64,000 nucleotides of DNA, taken from Rhodobacteraceae bacterium SB2 (GTDB taxonomy: Bacteria; Pseudomonadota; Alphaproteobacteria; Rhodobacterales; Rhodobacteraceae). The stretch's first letter is position 1, and each line of letters starts with the position of its first letter. Below, in pieces: positions 1 through 8,827 of the stretch. The notes below the pieces were generated by a model that ran no database searches, had not been told where the DNA came from, and saw only the letters and a program-made list of their open reading frames with translations. The DNA is taken from contig LGRT01000014.1 in NCBI GenBank assembly GCA_001642945.1, forward strand, positions 1 through 64,000. Direction: 5' to 3'. The translations under genes and the position numbers were made by a program.

Positions 1-49
1 ACCCGTACCAGAAACCTTATTAGAGAAACCAAAAATCAATGGACAAATA

Positions 50-222
50 TAGGGGGCTAGACAGCTTTGCGACACGCACTCACAACGTCCAAACCATCGT
101 GCAAATGAACATCAATCTCGCGCAATAACTTCAACACATCTTCATCAGAATAACGCTTTCGAGCCATGTTTCCTTACTCCCTTTGCCAAAATATACTGGC
201 ACAGTTCTAGGGGGCTAAGACA
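50..222 (-). mobile_element. IS3-type insertion sequence remnant (left end)
   Basis: The element reads leftward. Its probable terminus at 208-222 is TAGGGGGCTAAGACA, followed by a short leader and the start of an orfA-like gene. A nearly identical copy of the terminus (TAGGGGGCTAGACA, one base shorter) lies at 50-63 in the same orientation and cuts the orfA frame short. Two IS ends in direct rather than inverted orientation suggest that a second copy inserted into, or recombined with, the first. The rest of either copy lies outside the window, if it exists at all. Assignment to IS3 rests on the OrfA N-terminus only. Confidence 0.55.
57..167 (-). pseudogene. Truncated IS3-family transposase OrfA (36 aa)
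   Basis: The frame starts at ATG 167 with MARKRYSDEDVLKLLREIDV and continues to SACRKAV, where it meets a stop inside the 50-63 repeat. This matches the usual N-terminal helix-turn-helix region of IS3-type OrfA proteins, which are normally about 85-100 residues and are followed by an overlapping orfB with a DDE integrase core. Nothing after the first third of OrfA remains and no orfB is visible, so it cannot encode a working transposase. The start sits behind a plausible ribosome site (AAGGAAAC). Confidence 0.6.
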
Positions 223-251
223 CGGGAGCAGACGAAGAAAGCGCGATACGT

Positions 252-998
252 TTAAAAATTGTACGCAACCCCTAAGATGGCAGCGGTATTAGAACTTTTG
301 CTGACAATCGGGCTGTCTTTAATTTTGCTGGGCAAAAGATTTGTAGTGATGTTTGCAAAGGCACCAATATTAGAAGTAATATTGAAAAACGTATTCACAG
401 AGAGATAAGTGATTGCCGCCGCGCCGGGAGCATATGCCGCTCGGCTTCCCGCAGCCTCAGAGGGCTTTACACCAAAAAAGTATTCTGCGCGTTTGCTATC
501 GTAGTTTTTCGATCCCAATGAAACGATTACAGGCTGACCGCCAATTGGGATAAACTGGCTGAACGCAAGATCAACGAGCGTGCCATTGAATTCATTGGTG
601 ACTTCGCGGGCCATTTTCAGCTTGAGTGTGGAACCCCGAACGATATCAAATGAACCCATGATCACTCCGTCAAATGTCATTTTGCGATCCATTCCCGAAA
701 GTGAAGTTGAATCTGCGCTCTTATAGGGACGGAAATTGGGGGCGATTGCTGCGCGCATTCCAAAGGTTTGGGTGTCTATGAATTTATAAGATACGCCTTC
801 TCGAAAATCGATTTTTACTTTATCGTTTTCGTAGGCGATCGAGGGCATAAAGCGCGAGGTTGATCCAACACCGGTGTAAATGGAGTTACCATTTATATAA
901 GCAGCACCCAGAGAGAATTTTGAAGACGGGTCTGCCGACACACCTCCAGCAAAGCAAATGGATACCGCACAAATAAAACGTATGACTGCTCTAAACAC
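252..998 (-). CDS. MipA/OmpV family outer-membrane protein
   Basis: A probable outer-membrane beta-barrel of 248 residues. I chose the GTG start at 998 because GGGAG lies 8 bases upstream; an ATG at 1013 would add five residues. The N-terminus (about residues 1-22) is a classical signal peptide ending near GGVSA. The mature part alternates polar and hydrophobic residues, carries the typical MipA/OmpV start (FSLGAAYINGNSIYTG), and ends in phenylalanine (GVAYNF), as Bam-inserted barrels do. Family members scaffold murein enzymes in E. coli (MipA) or respond to osmolarity (OmpV); which role applies here cannot be told. It stands alone, with an IS remnant downstream and a coding-poor region upstream. 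Confidence 0.8.
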   Translation of the reverse strand: MFRAVIRFICAVSICFAGGVSADPSSKFSLGAAYINGNSIYTGVGSTSRFMPSIAYENDKVKIDFREGVSYKFIDTQTFGMRAAIAPNFRPYKSADSTSLSGMDRKMTFDGVIMGSFDIVRGSTLKLKMAREVTNEFNGTLVDLAFSQFIPIGGQPVIVSLGSKNYDSKRAEYFFGVKPSEAAGSRAAYAPGAAAITYLSVNTFFNITSNIGAFANITTNLLPSKIKDSPIVSKSSNTAAILGVAYNF

Positions 999-1013
999 CT
1001 TTTGATCTCCCAT

Positions 1014-2258
1014 CGGTTAACAATCTGAAACTAATGTGAATACTCAGAATTCCAAGAGGATGTAAAAAATTCATATTCATATTGATACCTGTGCGCGAAC
1101 CTCACGAGGGCTCTGCGACTTATGGATACGCCTCTCCGTTAGAGCTCAAGCGCTAGGAGAGGAAGAAAGTGTGAGCGTCAGAGAATGGGAAAAATATGAG
1201 CAGTTCGAAAACAGGTTTACGCTTATTGAACTGAGCAACGCGGCCAGCTGACTTAAGCTAAACGATAGCGATAATTCTGTTTGAAAGTGCGGAATACATT
1301 TATGATAAAAGACCCAAAATTGGTACCGATTGCAAAAAATTATCAAAACTTTCTGGCGCATCGAGAGACGCATTTGAAAATGGTTTCAACGGGTGTTGAA
1401 AGCATCACGATATGGGGTGAAGCACTCTCCTGCAAGTGTGCAGCATCCATGCAAGAAGAGCTTGTGGCCAAAGGGCTGGCCTCAGCTTTGTTGGTTCATG
1501 TGCTTGCACCAATCAAAGTCGTCATTTCGTTCGCCGCTCAACAGAAAACATTAGAGCGTTCAAATCGTTAACCGCCGGTTTCATGGAGAAAAGCATCGGA
1601 TCAAAGAAACGGCTTGTTGTTTCTTGGACTGATTTGCAAATAGTTCAGCTGCTTTGCCGTCAAATGAAGTATAAGTCGCACAGGATCAGCCCCGAGCCGT
1701 GACACAGGTCGCTGAATTGTTGAGATAGCTGGCCTGAGTAACGCTGACGCCCAACCGGATGCTGCTTTCGCTACATTCGGATCAAGCTCTAGCCCCCGCC
1801 ATAGGCTTCAAACGGGCGAATATCATTGCGCGGAACATGGAAGGTCTTGATACTATATATCAAGACTTAATCAAAAGAACAGAATGATAGACGGTGATCA
1901 TTTGTATCGCAATGCAAACAATTGCGAATAGCCGAGACATTCCCGCGTAATCCGTATCAGGCCGCGGCAGCTTGCTGCTATTATTTGCCAATACGACCCG
2001 TTTCAAAACATTTTATGAAGGTTATCTGCAAAGCCATTCACGCGGCTACGTCGAGTTTAGGCGCCAGGGATCAGCATTGCCCTGTTGGTCTGGCGCGCAG
2101 TTGGGCAACAAAACCTCAACGCAATCGGCAGCGATGAATGCCCTGCCTTTCATTCCCCTGCGGTATAAGCCTCTTTGCCAATCGCCGCTTACTGTACACG
2201 CTTATTATAAACGTACATCTTAACGCGGTGCTTGCAAAAGTTAAGCGCCTTCGATCAG
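1014..2258. other. Coding-poor region of about 1.2 kb
   Basis: No gene could be recognised. Two overlapping plus-strand open frames (1281-1571 and 1436-1702, both continuing past each other in different phases) and one at 1922-2137 have unfamiliar sequence and no convincing ribosome sites. A short frame around 1169-1246 is followed at once by a stop. The pattern resembles decayed coding DNA, consistent with the IS remnant nearby, but no parent family was identified. A 23-bp inverted repeat at 1844-1866 is the only ordered element seen. Confidence 0.5.
1844..1866. repeat. 23-bp inverted repeat, possible operator
   Basis: The arms GTCTTGATA (1844-1852) and TATCAAGAC (1858-1866) are perfect 9-bp complements around a 5-bp AT-rich spacer. 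The 9-5-9 shape fits a dimeric helix-turn-helix regulator site. No intact gene starts close by, so it may be left over from a lost promoter region. No poly-T tract follows, so it is not a terminator. Confidence 0.4.
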
Positions 2259-3800
2259 CTATGAATTGATACCGGCAAATGTCACACCGCTCAGATCAGC
2301 CATCTCTTTTTTCCAAGTTGTAAGATCGGAATGGCGGAACTCGGCCAAGCTTGAATGGCCGCAAGCGCGTGCCAAAACTTGCATCAAAGACACGCTTGCC
2401 CCCAAGAAACGGGCCAATCTTTCCGCGCTGACCTGCACATCCAGCTTTTCGCGCAATTCGGGCTTTTGGGTGGCAATCCCGGCGGGGCAATTGTTTGAAT
2501 TGCACATTCTTGCCGCCACACAGCCCACCGCTTGCATCGCCGAATTTGACAGCGCGATCGCATCAGCCCCCAACGCCATCGCTTTTGCAAAATCTTCAGC
2601 AACGCGCAAGCCTCCGGTAATCACCAAGGTCACATCGCGGCCGGCTTTCGCATCTAAATGACGGCGCGCCCGGGCCAAAGCTGGAATGGTTGGAACCGAA
2701 ATGTGATCCCGAAAGATCAATGGCGCTGCGCCCGTTCCGCCGCCGCGCCCGTCAAGAATGATATAATCCGCGTTTGCCTCCAAGGCGAAATCGATATCCT
2801 CTTCGATATGGTTCGCGGATAGCTTGAACCCGATTGGAATGCCACCAGAGCGTTCGCGCACTTCATCAGCCAATTTTCGAAAATCTGCCTGCGTTCGCAG
2901 ATCGGGAAATGTGGCGGGGGAAATTGCGTCTTGACCCGGCTGCAAACCGCGCACTTGGGCGATTTTACCCTCTACTTTTTCCCCTGGAAGATGCCCGCCC
3001 GTGCCGGTTTTGGCCCCTTGTCCACCTTTGAAATGGAACGCCTGCACCTGCGCAGCAAGCGCTGGGTCCCATCCAAATTTGGCCGAAGCCAATTCATAAA
3101 AATATCGCGTATTTTCAGCTTGCTCTTCTTGCAGCATGCCCCCTTCACCCGAGCAAATACCGGTGCCGGATAATTCAGCACCCCGCGACAATGCAATTTT
3201 AGCCTCTTCGGAGAGGGCGCCAAAGCTCATGTCGGAAATAAACAAGGGGATATCAAGCTGGAGCGGCTTATCTGCTTTTGGCCCAATGATCGTTGAGGTG
3301 GCAACGGGAGCCTCATCCAAAAGCGGCTTTTTGGCCATTTGCGCGGTCAGTATTTGAATATCATCCCAACTGGGAAGCGCAGTGCGGGGCACGCCCATCG
3401 ATCCCATTTCGCCGTGATGGCCAAGCTGCGCAAGGCCATCGCGCGCAAGCGCGTGGATCCTTGCAACTGTTGGTTCTTCGGGCGTTGCCATCGGTTCGGG
3501 CATTGCATCTTTGGCTGCGGGCAAAGGCGCGAAATCACCCATTTTCAGATCGCCTAATATGCGATGACTGCCATCGCAGAAAGGTGCATTACCGCTTGAT
3601 TTGCATTGGCAAAGCGCGGCGCTTTGCGTGGTCTGTGCGGTGAATTTAAGCGGCTTTATATCGGTGCCGCGATGCGATCCGTCACAAAAAGGCTGCGCGG
3701 CCGAGCGGCCACAGCGGCACCAGAAATAGGTTTTACCAGCCTCTAATTGGGTTTTGATCGGATGTTTTGCCGCAATGAGGGGCACAGATTGATCGCTCAT
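2259..3800 (-). CDS. CDGSH iron-sulfur / glutamate synthase-like FMN protein fusion
   Basis: A 513-residue fusion. Residues about 1-85 hold two CDGSH-type [2Fe-2S] motifs (CRCGRSAAQPFCDGSH and CQCKSSGNAPFCDGSH). After a linker, about residues 150-500 form the FMN-binding TIM-barrel domain of the glutamate synthase large subunit (GltB/GltS family), with SDMSFGALSEEAK, a glycine-rich GGRGGGTGAAP segment and the cysteine cluster CNSNNCPAGIATQ that binds 3Fe-4S in glutamate synthases. The amidotransferase (glutaminase) domain is missing, so it is not a conventional GOGAT. A ferredoxin-like electron path from CDGSH clusters to FMN is an inference; the substrate is unknown. It is the last gene of a three-gene operon, starting 5 bases after the preceding gene. 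Confidence 0.85.
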   Translation of the reverse strand: MSDQSVPLIAAKHPIKTQLEAGKTYFWCRCGRSAAQPFCDGSHRGTDIKPLKFTAQTTQSAALCQCKSSGNAPFCDGSHRILGDLKMGDFAPLPAAKDAMPEPMATPEEPTVARIHALARDGLAQLGHHGEMGSMGVPRTALPSWDDIQILTAQMAKKPLLDEAPVATSTIIGPKADKPLQLDIPLFISDMSFGALSEEAKIALSRGAELSGTGICSGEGGMLQEEQAENTRYFYELASAKFGWDPALAAQVQAFHFKGGQGAKTGTGGHLPGEKVEGKIAQVRGLQPGQDAISPATFPDLRTQADFRKLADEVRERSGGIPIGFKLSANHIEEDIDFALEANADYIILDGRGGGTGAAPLIFRDHISVPTIPALARARRHLDAKAGRDVTLVITGGLRVAEDFAKAMALGADAIALSNSAMQAVGCVAARMCNSNNCPAGIATQKPELREKLDVQVSAERLARFLGASVSLMQVLARACGHSSLAEFRHSDLTTWKKEMADLSGVTFAGINS

Positions 3801-3805
3801 TCCGG

Positions 3806-4777
3806 TTAACCTCGATTATGTGGTTGGGAAAAATCAATAGTGGGCCCTTTGGGGACCACGCGTGATGGATTGATGCTGTCATGGCTGGCATAATAATGCT
3901 CTTTAATATGTTGCATATTCACCGTTTCAGCAATGCCCGGTTGCTGGTAAAGATCACGCAAATAGTTTGAGAGGTTGGGGTAATCAACAATGCGGCGCAG
4001 ATTGCATTTAAAATGGCCCACATAGACGGGATCAAACCGGATCAATGTGGTGAACAACCGCCAATCCGCTTCGGTGATATCCGGGCCGGTAAGATAACGG
4101 GTGTTGGCTAAAATGCCCTCTAGCCAGTCAAGCGTATCAAATAAAGGCGTGATGGCGGCCTCATAAGCCGTTTGCGTAGTGGCAAAGCCGCAGCGATACA
4201 CGCCATTGTTCAGCGTCGCGTATATACGCGCATTCAGGGCCTCGATCTCTGGGCGTAGGGCGTTGGGATAATAATCGCCGGATTGTGCGCCCAGCGCATC
4301 AAATTCCGAATTGAACATTCGGATGATTTCAGAAGATTCATTTGAGACAATCGTAGCGGTTTTTTTGTCCCATAGCACCGGAACCGTCACGCGGCCTGAA
4401 TATTGCGCATCGGCCGCGGTGTAAATCTGATGCATGAGCTTGGCCCCATTCACGCTGTCTGGGATGACGCCAGCGCCGGGCTCAAACGTCCAACCATTCT
4501 CGGCCATATACCAATGAACGATAGAGACGGAAATCATAGCGTCCAAACCCTTCAGCGCGCGAAAAATCAGCGTTCGATGCGCCCAGGGGCAGGCCAAAGA
4601 TACGTAAAGGTGATAGCGCCCCGCCTCTGCCTTGAAGCCGCCGGCGCCGCTTGGCCCAGCAGCGCCATCCGCGGTGATCCAGTTGCGGAATTGCGCCTCT
4701 TTGCGCACAAAATGCCCCCCCTCTTTTTTTGTATCATACCACCGGTCGACCCATTTTCCCTCTTGCAACAACCCCAT
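3806..4777 (-). CDS. yqjG: Glutathionyl-hydroquinone reductase (Xi-class GST)
   Basis: A cytosolic enzyme of 323 residues, the normal length of the family. It reduces glutathionyl-(hydro)quinones, freeing glutathione and hydroquinone. The catalytic cysteine lies in SLACPWAHRTL (about residues 58-68), the Xi-class CPWAHR motif, and the C-terminal half is the helical GST domain with the typical TEADWRLF and NYLRDLYQ segments. The start has AAGGAA upstream. It lies 14 bases behind the pirin gene and 5 bases before the CDGSH fusion, so the three are almost certainly co-transcribed. Together they suggest handling of quinones or other redox-active aromatics. Confidence 0.92.
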   Translation of the reverse strand: MGLLQEGKWVDRWYDTKKEGGHFVRKEAQFRNWITADGAAGPSGAGGFKAEAGRYHLYVSLACPWAHRTLIFRALKGLDAMISVSIVHWYMAENGWTFEPGAGVIPDSVNGAKLMHQIYTAADAQYSGRVTVPVLWDKKTATIVSNESSEIIRMFNSEFDALGAQSGDYYPNALRPEIEALNARIYATLNNGVYRCGFATTQTAYEAAITPLFDTLDWLEGILANTRYLTGPDITEADWRLFTTLIRFDPVYVGHFKCNLRRIVDYPNLSNYLRDLYQQPGIAETVNMQHIKEHYYASHDSINPSRVVPKGPTIDFSQPHNRG

Positions 4778-4791
4778 TTGATTTCCTTACT

Positions 4792-5706
4792 TTAATGATC
4801 TTGTGGTTTGATAAATTGGTTATTGCGTAAATCGCTAAAAGCTTGCTGCAATTCTGCGCGCGTATTCATTACAATCGGCCCATGCCACGCCACGGGTTCT
4901 TGAATGGGCGAGCCGGCCACCAGTAAAAAGCGCATGCCTTGGGGGCCGGCTTTTACAACAATCTCATCGCCCGTGCCAAAGCGCACCAATGTTCGATTGC
5001 CAGATAAATCGCGGATATTCAGTTCTTCGCCCATCACCTCTTTTTCCAGCAAGACCCCATGGGGCGTTGAGGCATCGGCAAATTTCCCAGCGCCTTCAAA
5101 TATATAGGCGAATGTATTGCGGTACGTATCGACTTTTAGAACTTTTTTGCGCTCCGCTGGGATGCTGATATCCAGATAAAGCGGGTCTGCAGCGATCCCA
5201 TCAACAGGGCCCTGTTTGCCCCAAAACTCTCCTGTTATGATCCGCACCACGCTGCCATCATCATCGATAATTTCGGGAATTTCTTTTGCGTCTACGTCTT
5301 GATAGCGCGGCGTTGTCATCTTTAGGCTACCCGGCAAATTTGCCCAAAGCTGAAACCCGTGCATTTGCCCCTTGGAATTTCCATTGGGCATTTCCTGATG
5401 CATGATCCCAGATCCGGCTGTCATCCATTGCACATCGCCTGCGCCCAAAGTGCCGGTGTTTCCCAAACTGTCGCTATGGTCAACGGATCCGTTCAACACA
5501 TAGGTTATGGTTTCAATGCCCCGATGCGGGTGCCAGGGAAAGCCGCCTGCATAGGCGGCGGGGTGTTCGTTGCGAAAATCATCAAACAGTAAAAAGGGAT
5601 CATGCGCTTCTGGCTCATTAAAGCCAAAGGCGCGATGCAAATGCACGCCTGCCCCTTCCCGAGTTGGTGTGGCTGCGCTGGTTGAGATAGCCGGTCGAAT
5701 TGACAT
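4792..5706 (-). CDS. Pirin family protein (quercetinase-like cupin)
   Basis: A bicupin of 304 residues. ATG 5706 was chosen over an upstream ATG at 5733 because AAGGAAAC lies just before it and the protein then begins MSIRPAISTS, as pirins do. The N-terminal cupin has the metal-binding set FPWHPHRGIETITYVLNG plus SGIMHQE (three His and one Glu), and the C-terminal pirin domain follows. Bacterial pirins can have quercetin 2,3-dioxygenase activity or act as protein regulators; which applies is not visible. First gene of the operon with yqjG and the CDGSH fusion. Confidence 0.9.
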   Translation of the reverse strand: MSIRPAISTSAATPTREGAGVHLHRAFGFNEPEAHDPFLLFDDFRNEHPAAYAGGFPWHPHRGIETITYVLNGSVDHSDSLGNTGTLGAGDVQWMTAGSGIMHQEMPNGNSKGQMHGFQLWANLPGSLKMTTPRYQDVDAKEIPEIIDDDGSVVRIITGEFWGKQGPVDGIAADPLYLDISIPAERKKVLKVDTYRNTFAYIFEGAGKFADASTPHGVLLEKEVMGEELNIRDLSGNRTLVRFGTGDEIVVKAGPQGMRFLLVAGSPIQEPVAWHGPIVMNTRAELQQAFSDLRNNQFIKPQDH

Positions 5707-6408
5707 AGAAGTTTCCTTAAACGTGTACTGCAATATAGAAATAGACGCTTGCGAACAGAAATCGAGTTCTAAAAATAAGAACGATAAGGGCTAATTCAGA
5801 TAATGCACTATGGGGTGTCTCTGCAATTTTGAGATATTATCATGATCCAAGCGCTTAAAGGGCGCTCGACTTTACCGTTTTTGGTCCCGCCAGTCGGGCA
5901 CTGAGCGCATATTTTTTGACTATTGTATAACGGTTCGCAGAAAAAGCTGCGGGTTTTTGAGCCTGCGGCCGTATGAATCGAACGTGAATGCGAAGCGCAT
6001 GGCCTCGGATTTCTATGACGGGCGCGCTCTCTAAGGGAATAGAGCTGCCCATCATGAGACAGTTTTCCGGTTACATTGCTGTTCTTTGACGGGTCTGGGC
6101 ATAGCTGCCCGCCGATTTTTCAAAACTGATGTCAACAGTGTAAAATATCTGACCAGTTTCGCCTGTCTTATTTTGTGACCCAGCTCGATCAACGCGCCTT
6201 TTGTGATCAGATTGAGCGCGCAGCATGGGCAGGGCCCGGCGATCCGATATGGGCTGGGGCGCTCATGAGACGCGAAGAGCTGGCAAGGGGCCGTGACCTT
6301 GCGGGATCCGCCCGTTCCAGGGCGTTTGGGTTGCGAGCGGATTTTAGCCTTTGGCGGGGCTTTTAAAAGGCGGCGACCTTCATGGGTTTGCGTGTTTTTG
6401 CAAAGGCG
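5707..6408. other. Intergenic region with the pirin-operon promoter
   Basis: About 700 bases between two leftward operons. The right part is downstream of livF; the left part must hold the promoter of the pirin operon. Small open frames here (5855-6055 and 6175-6366) look non-coding. Apart from the inverted repeat at 5766-5782 I see no ordered element and no tRNA-like fold. Confidence 0.5.
5766..5782. promoter_or_regulatory. Inverted repeat upstream of the pirin operon
   Basis: GTTCT-N7-AGAAC sits 60 bases upstream of the pirin start. Pirin genes are often controlled by a neighbouring LysR-type regulator, but none is adjacent here. An operator role is an inference. Confidence 0.3.
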
Positions 6409-7095
6409 TTATACGCCCAAAAAGTTTTCGGTGATATCGCGCGTCAGATGGGCCATTGGCCCGGACCACACGGTTTTGCCACGCTCTACTATCACCGCGT
6501 TATCCGAGATAGCACTCAGCTCTTTGAGCGATTTATCGATCAGTAAAATAGCCAAGCCGGTTTGATGTTTTAGGTGTGAAATAGCCGCCCAGATTTCTTG
6601 TCGGATCAGGGGGGCCAAACCCTCAGTGGCTTCATCCAAGATCAAAAGCCGGGGGTTGGTCATCAAGGCTCGCCCAATCGCCAGCATCTGTTGCTCGCCG
6701 CCCGAGAGGGATGCGGCGGATTGGTTGCGGCGCTCCTCTAAGCGGGGAAAGAGTTTTGCGATCCGGCTCAATGTCCAATGGCCGGGTCGGGACGCGGCGA
6801 TTAGATTCTCGCCTACGCTTAGATTGGTAAAGCAGCGGCGGCTCTCTGGAACCAGCCCAATGCCTTTACGAGCCACTTGATGGCTGTGAAGCAGATGCAG
6901 GTTTTGACCCTCTAGCGTCAAACCGCCCTGCGAATTGATCATCCGGCAAATGGCTTTCACCGTAGTAGATTTTCCCATTCCATTGCGCCCCATAAGCGCG
7001 GTGACTTCGCCCTCAGAAATGCTTAGGTCAACCCCTGAAAGCGCTTGGCTGCTGCCATAAGAGGCGCGCAGGTTTTCTACCCTTAACAGGCTCAT
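6409..7095 (-). CDS. livF: Branched-chain amino-acid-type ABC transporter ATPase (LivF)
   Basis: A 228-residue ATPase subunit of a HAAT-family importer, on the inner face of the membrane. It shows Walker A (GRNGMGKST), the signature LSGGEQQMLAIGRAL and Walker B (LLILDEATEGLAP, with DEA in place of the usual DEP). The switch position, normally LVEQN in LivF, reads LIDKS here. Last gene of the livK-H-M-G-F operon; its start overlaps the livG stop (ATGA type). Amino acid, amide or urea-like cargo cannot be decided from the ATPase. Confidence 0.88.
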   Translation of the reverse strand: MSLLRVENLRASYGSSQALSGVDLSISEGEVTALMGRNGMGKSTTVKAICRMINSQGGLTLEGQNLHLLHSHQVARKGIGLVPESRRCFTNLSVGENLIAASRPGHWTLSRIAKLFPRLEERRNQSAASLSGGEQQMLAIGRALMTNPRLLILDEATEGLAPLIRQEIWAAISHLKHQTGLAILLIDKSLKELSAISDNAVIVERGKTVWSGPMAHLTRDITENFLGV

Positions 7096-7841
7096 TCTGC
7101 CTCTCCTAGATAGGCTTCGCGTACCGCGCGATTGGCGCGGATCTCGCGGGCGCTTCCGGTGGCGATGATTTTTCCATAGACCAGCACACTGATCCGATCG
7201 GCCAGCGCAAAAACGGCATCCATATCATGCTCGACCAGCAGGATCGGCGCCTCGCCGCGCAATCCATCCAGAAATTTGGTCATTGTTTTAGAGCCTTCGC
7301 CGCCAAGCCCTGCCATCGGCTCATCCATGATGAAGGCTTTTGGTGCCAGGGTTAAGGCCACAGCTATTTCCAATTGGCGGCGTTGCCCATGGCTTAATTT
7401 TGCGCAGATCGTATCCTTTTGTTCCAAAAGGTTCACGCGCGCCAAAGCCGATTCTGCACGCGCGATCAGTGCCTGAGTGTGCAAAGCAGGTCTCCAGAAC
7501 CGCCAGGTTGCACGCGTGGCTCCGATCCCGCCAAGCACAACATTTTGAAGAACCGTGTCTTCCATCGCAAGTTCTGAAATTTGAAAACTGCGGGCCAAGC
7601 CTTGGCGCGCGCGCGCCGCAGTCCCAAGCTGAGAAATATCTTTGCCCAGCAAATCCACCGAGCCACTATCCGGCTGTAGGCTGCCGCATATTTGTTTGAT
7701 CAAGGTTGATTTTCCTGCCCCGTTCGGGCCAATCACCGCGTGAATTTCCCCTGGCATCAGCGTCACCGACACGCGATCAGTGGCGAGCAAGGCGCCAAAG
7801 CTTTTCTGTAGCTTATGCGTGGCAAGAACTGGCTGGGCCAT
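7092..7841 (-). CDS. livG: Branched-chain amino-acid-type ABC transporter ATPase (LivG)
   Basis: ATPase partner of LivF, 249 residues from ATG 7841 (MAQPVLATHKLQ), which overlaps the livM stop by one base (TGATG) and is much better than an upstream in-frame ATG at 7940 that would lie inside livM. Walker A is GPNGAGKST, the signature LSHGQRRQLEIAVAL and Walker B FIMDEPMAGLG, the LivG pattern; the switch histidine is in LLVEHDMDAVF. The C-terminus ends in EAYLGE, the usual LivG tail. Confidence 0.9.
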   Translation of the reverse strand: MAQPVLATHKLQKSFGALLATDRVSVTLMPGEIHAVIGPNGAGKSTLIKQICGSLQPDSGSVDLLGKDISQLGTAARARQGLARSFQISELAMEDTVLQNVVLGGIGATRATWRFWRPALHTQALIARAESALARVNLLEQKDTICAKLSHGQRRQLEIAVALTLAPKAFIMDEPMAGLGGEGSKTMTKFLDGLRGEAPILLVEHDMDAVFALADRISVLVYGKIIATGSAREIRANRAVREAYLGEAE

Positions 7842-8827
7842 CACACTTTGGCTCCGTCTTTGCCGGTTAATAATCCGATCAGCCCGCCGCGCGCGAATAA
7901 AACGATGCAGAGCAGGATCAGGCCTAGATAGACGTGCCAAAACTCGGTCAACCCGCCCAAGAAATGTTCCAAAGCTACGAACATGCAGGCCCCGATTACA
8001 GGGCCCATCAAGCGTCCGACGCCGCCGATTATGATCAGCACGATCAATTCTCCTGAAAGCTGCCAGCTGAACATTGTGGGCGATACAAACCGGTTGAGAT
8101 CTGCAAATAAAGCACCAGCAAGCCCGGTGACCGCACCCGAAATCACAAAGGCCAGCAACCGCAGTTTCAGCGGCTCAATTCCAACGGCTTGCGCGCGCAA
8201 TGGCGTTTGCCGCGCGGCATTCAGCGCCAGCCCAAAAGGCGCAGATTGCAGCTTGGATTGTATAAAGAGCACGCTGCATAATAAACCAAAACATAGGCAG
8301 AAGAATTGCAGGGGCTTTAACGTATTTAACCCTGGAAAATCGTTGCGCATATAGATCGATAATCCGTCTTCTCCGCCATATTGGGGCCAAGAAATACTGA
8401 AATAGTAGAATAATTGCCCGAAGGCGAGGGTGATCATAATGAAATAGACGCCCGAGGTGCGCAGCGAAAGTAGGCCAATAAAAAAGGCGATAATGCCCGA
8501 AATCAGCATGGCAGACAGCCAAATCACGGGCATGGATTTTGTGCCTTCTATCGAGACGAAACCCAGATCTAACGGGGTATAGGTTTGCGCATGGCTGGCC
8601 AAAATGCCCATCACATAACCGCCAATACCAAAGAATACCGCATGTCCGAAGCTCACCAGCCCCCCGATTCCTAACGCAATATTCAAGCCCACCGCCGCCA
8701 GCGCAAGAATCACTGCGCGGGTGGCCAATGTGATCGTAAAAGGCGCATCTGCTAGCAGCGCGGCAAGCGGCAGCGCAATCAGCCCCAGAAGAACCGCGGC
8801 GTTCAGATATGGCTCGCGTAGCCTCAT
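7841..8827 (-). CDS. livM: Branched-chain amino-acid-type ABC permease (LivM)
   Basis: Integral membrane permease of 328 residues. ATG 8827 overlaps the livH stop (ATGA) and gives MRLREPYLNAAV; an ATG 33 bases upstream would lie within livH. About 8-10 hydrophobic segments are visible, and the conserved ALAAVGLNIALGIGGLVSFGHAVFFGIGGY block and the GGVGRLMGPVIGA coupling-loop region identify the LivM family. It pairs with LivH to form the channel. Confidence 0.9.
   Translation of the reverse strand: MRLREPYLNAAVLLGLIALPLAALLADAPFTITLATRAVILALAAVGLNIALGIGGLVSFGHAVFFGIGGYVMGILASHAQTYTPLDLGFVSIEGTKSMPVIWLSAMLISGIIAFFIGLLSLRTSGVYFIMITLAFGQLFYYFSISWPQYGGEDGLSIYMRNDFPGLNTLKPLQFFCLCFGLLCSVLFIQSKLQSAPFGLALNAARQTPLRAQAVGIEPLKLRLLAFVISGAVTGLAGALFADLNRFVSPTMFSWQLSGELIVLIIIGGVGRLMGPVIGACMFVALEHFLGGLTEFWHVYLGLILLCIVLFARGGLIGLLTGKDGAKV

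Noticed and set aside
1281-1702. Two overlapping plus-strand frames that might be one frameshifted gene
   Set aside because: Joining them gave no recognisable family and there is no ribosome site; kept only as part of the coding-poor block.
5855-6366. Small open frames between the pirin and liv operons
   Set aside because: Arginine-rich composition, no ribosome site and no similarity; look like chance frames in GC-rich DNA.
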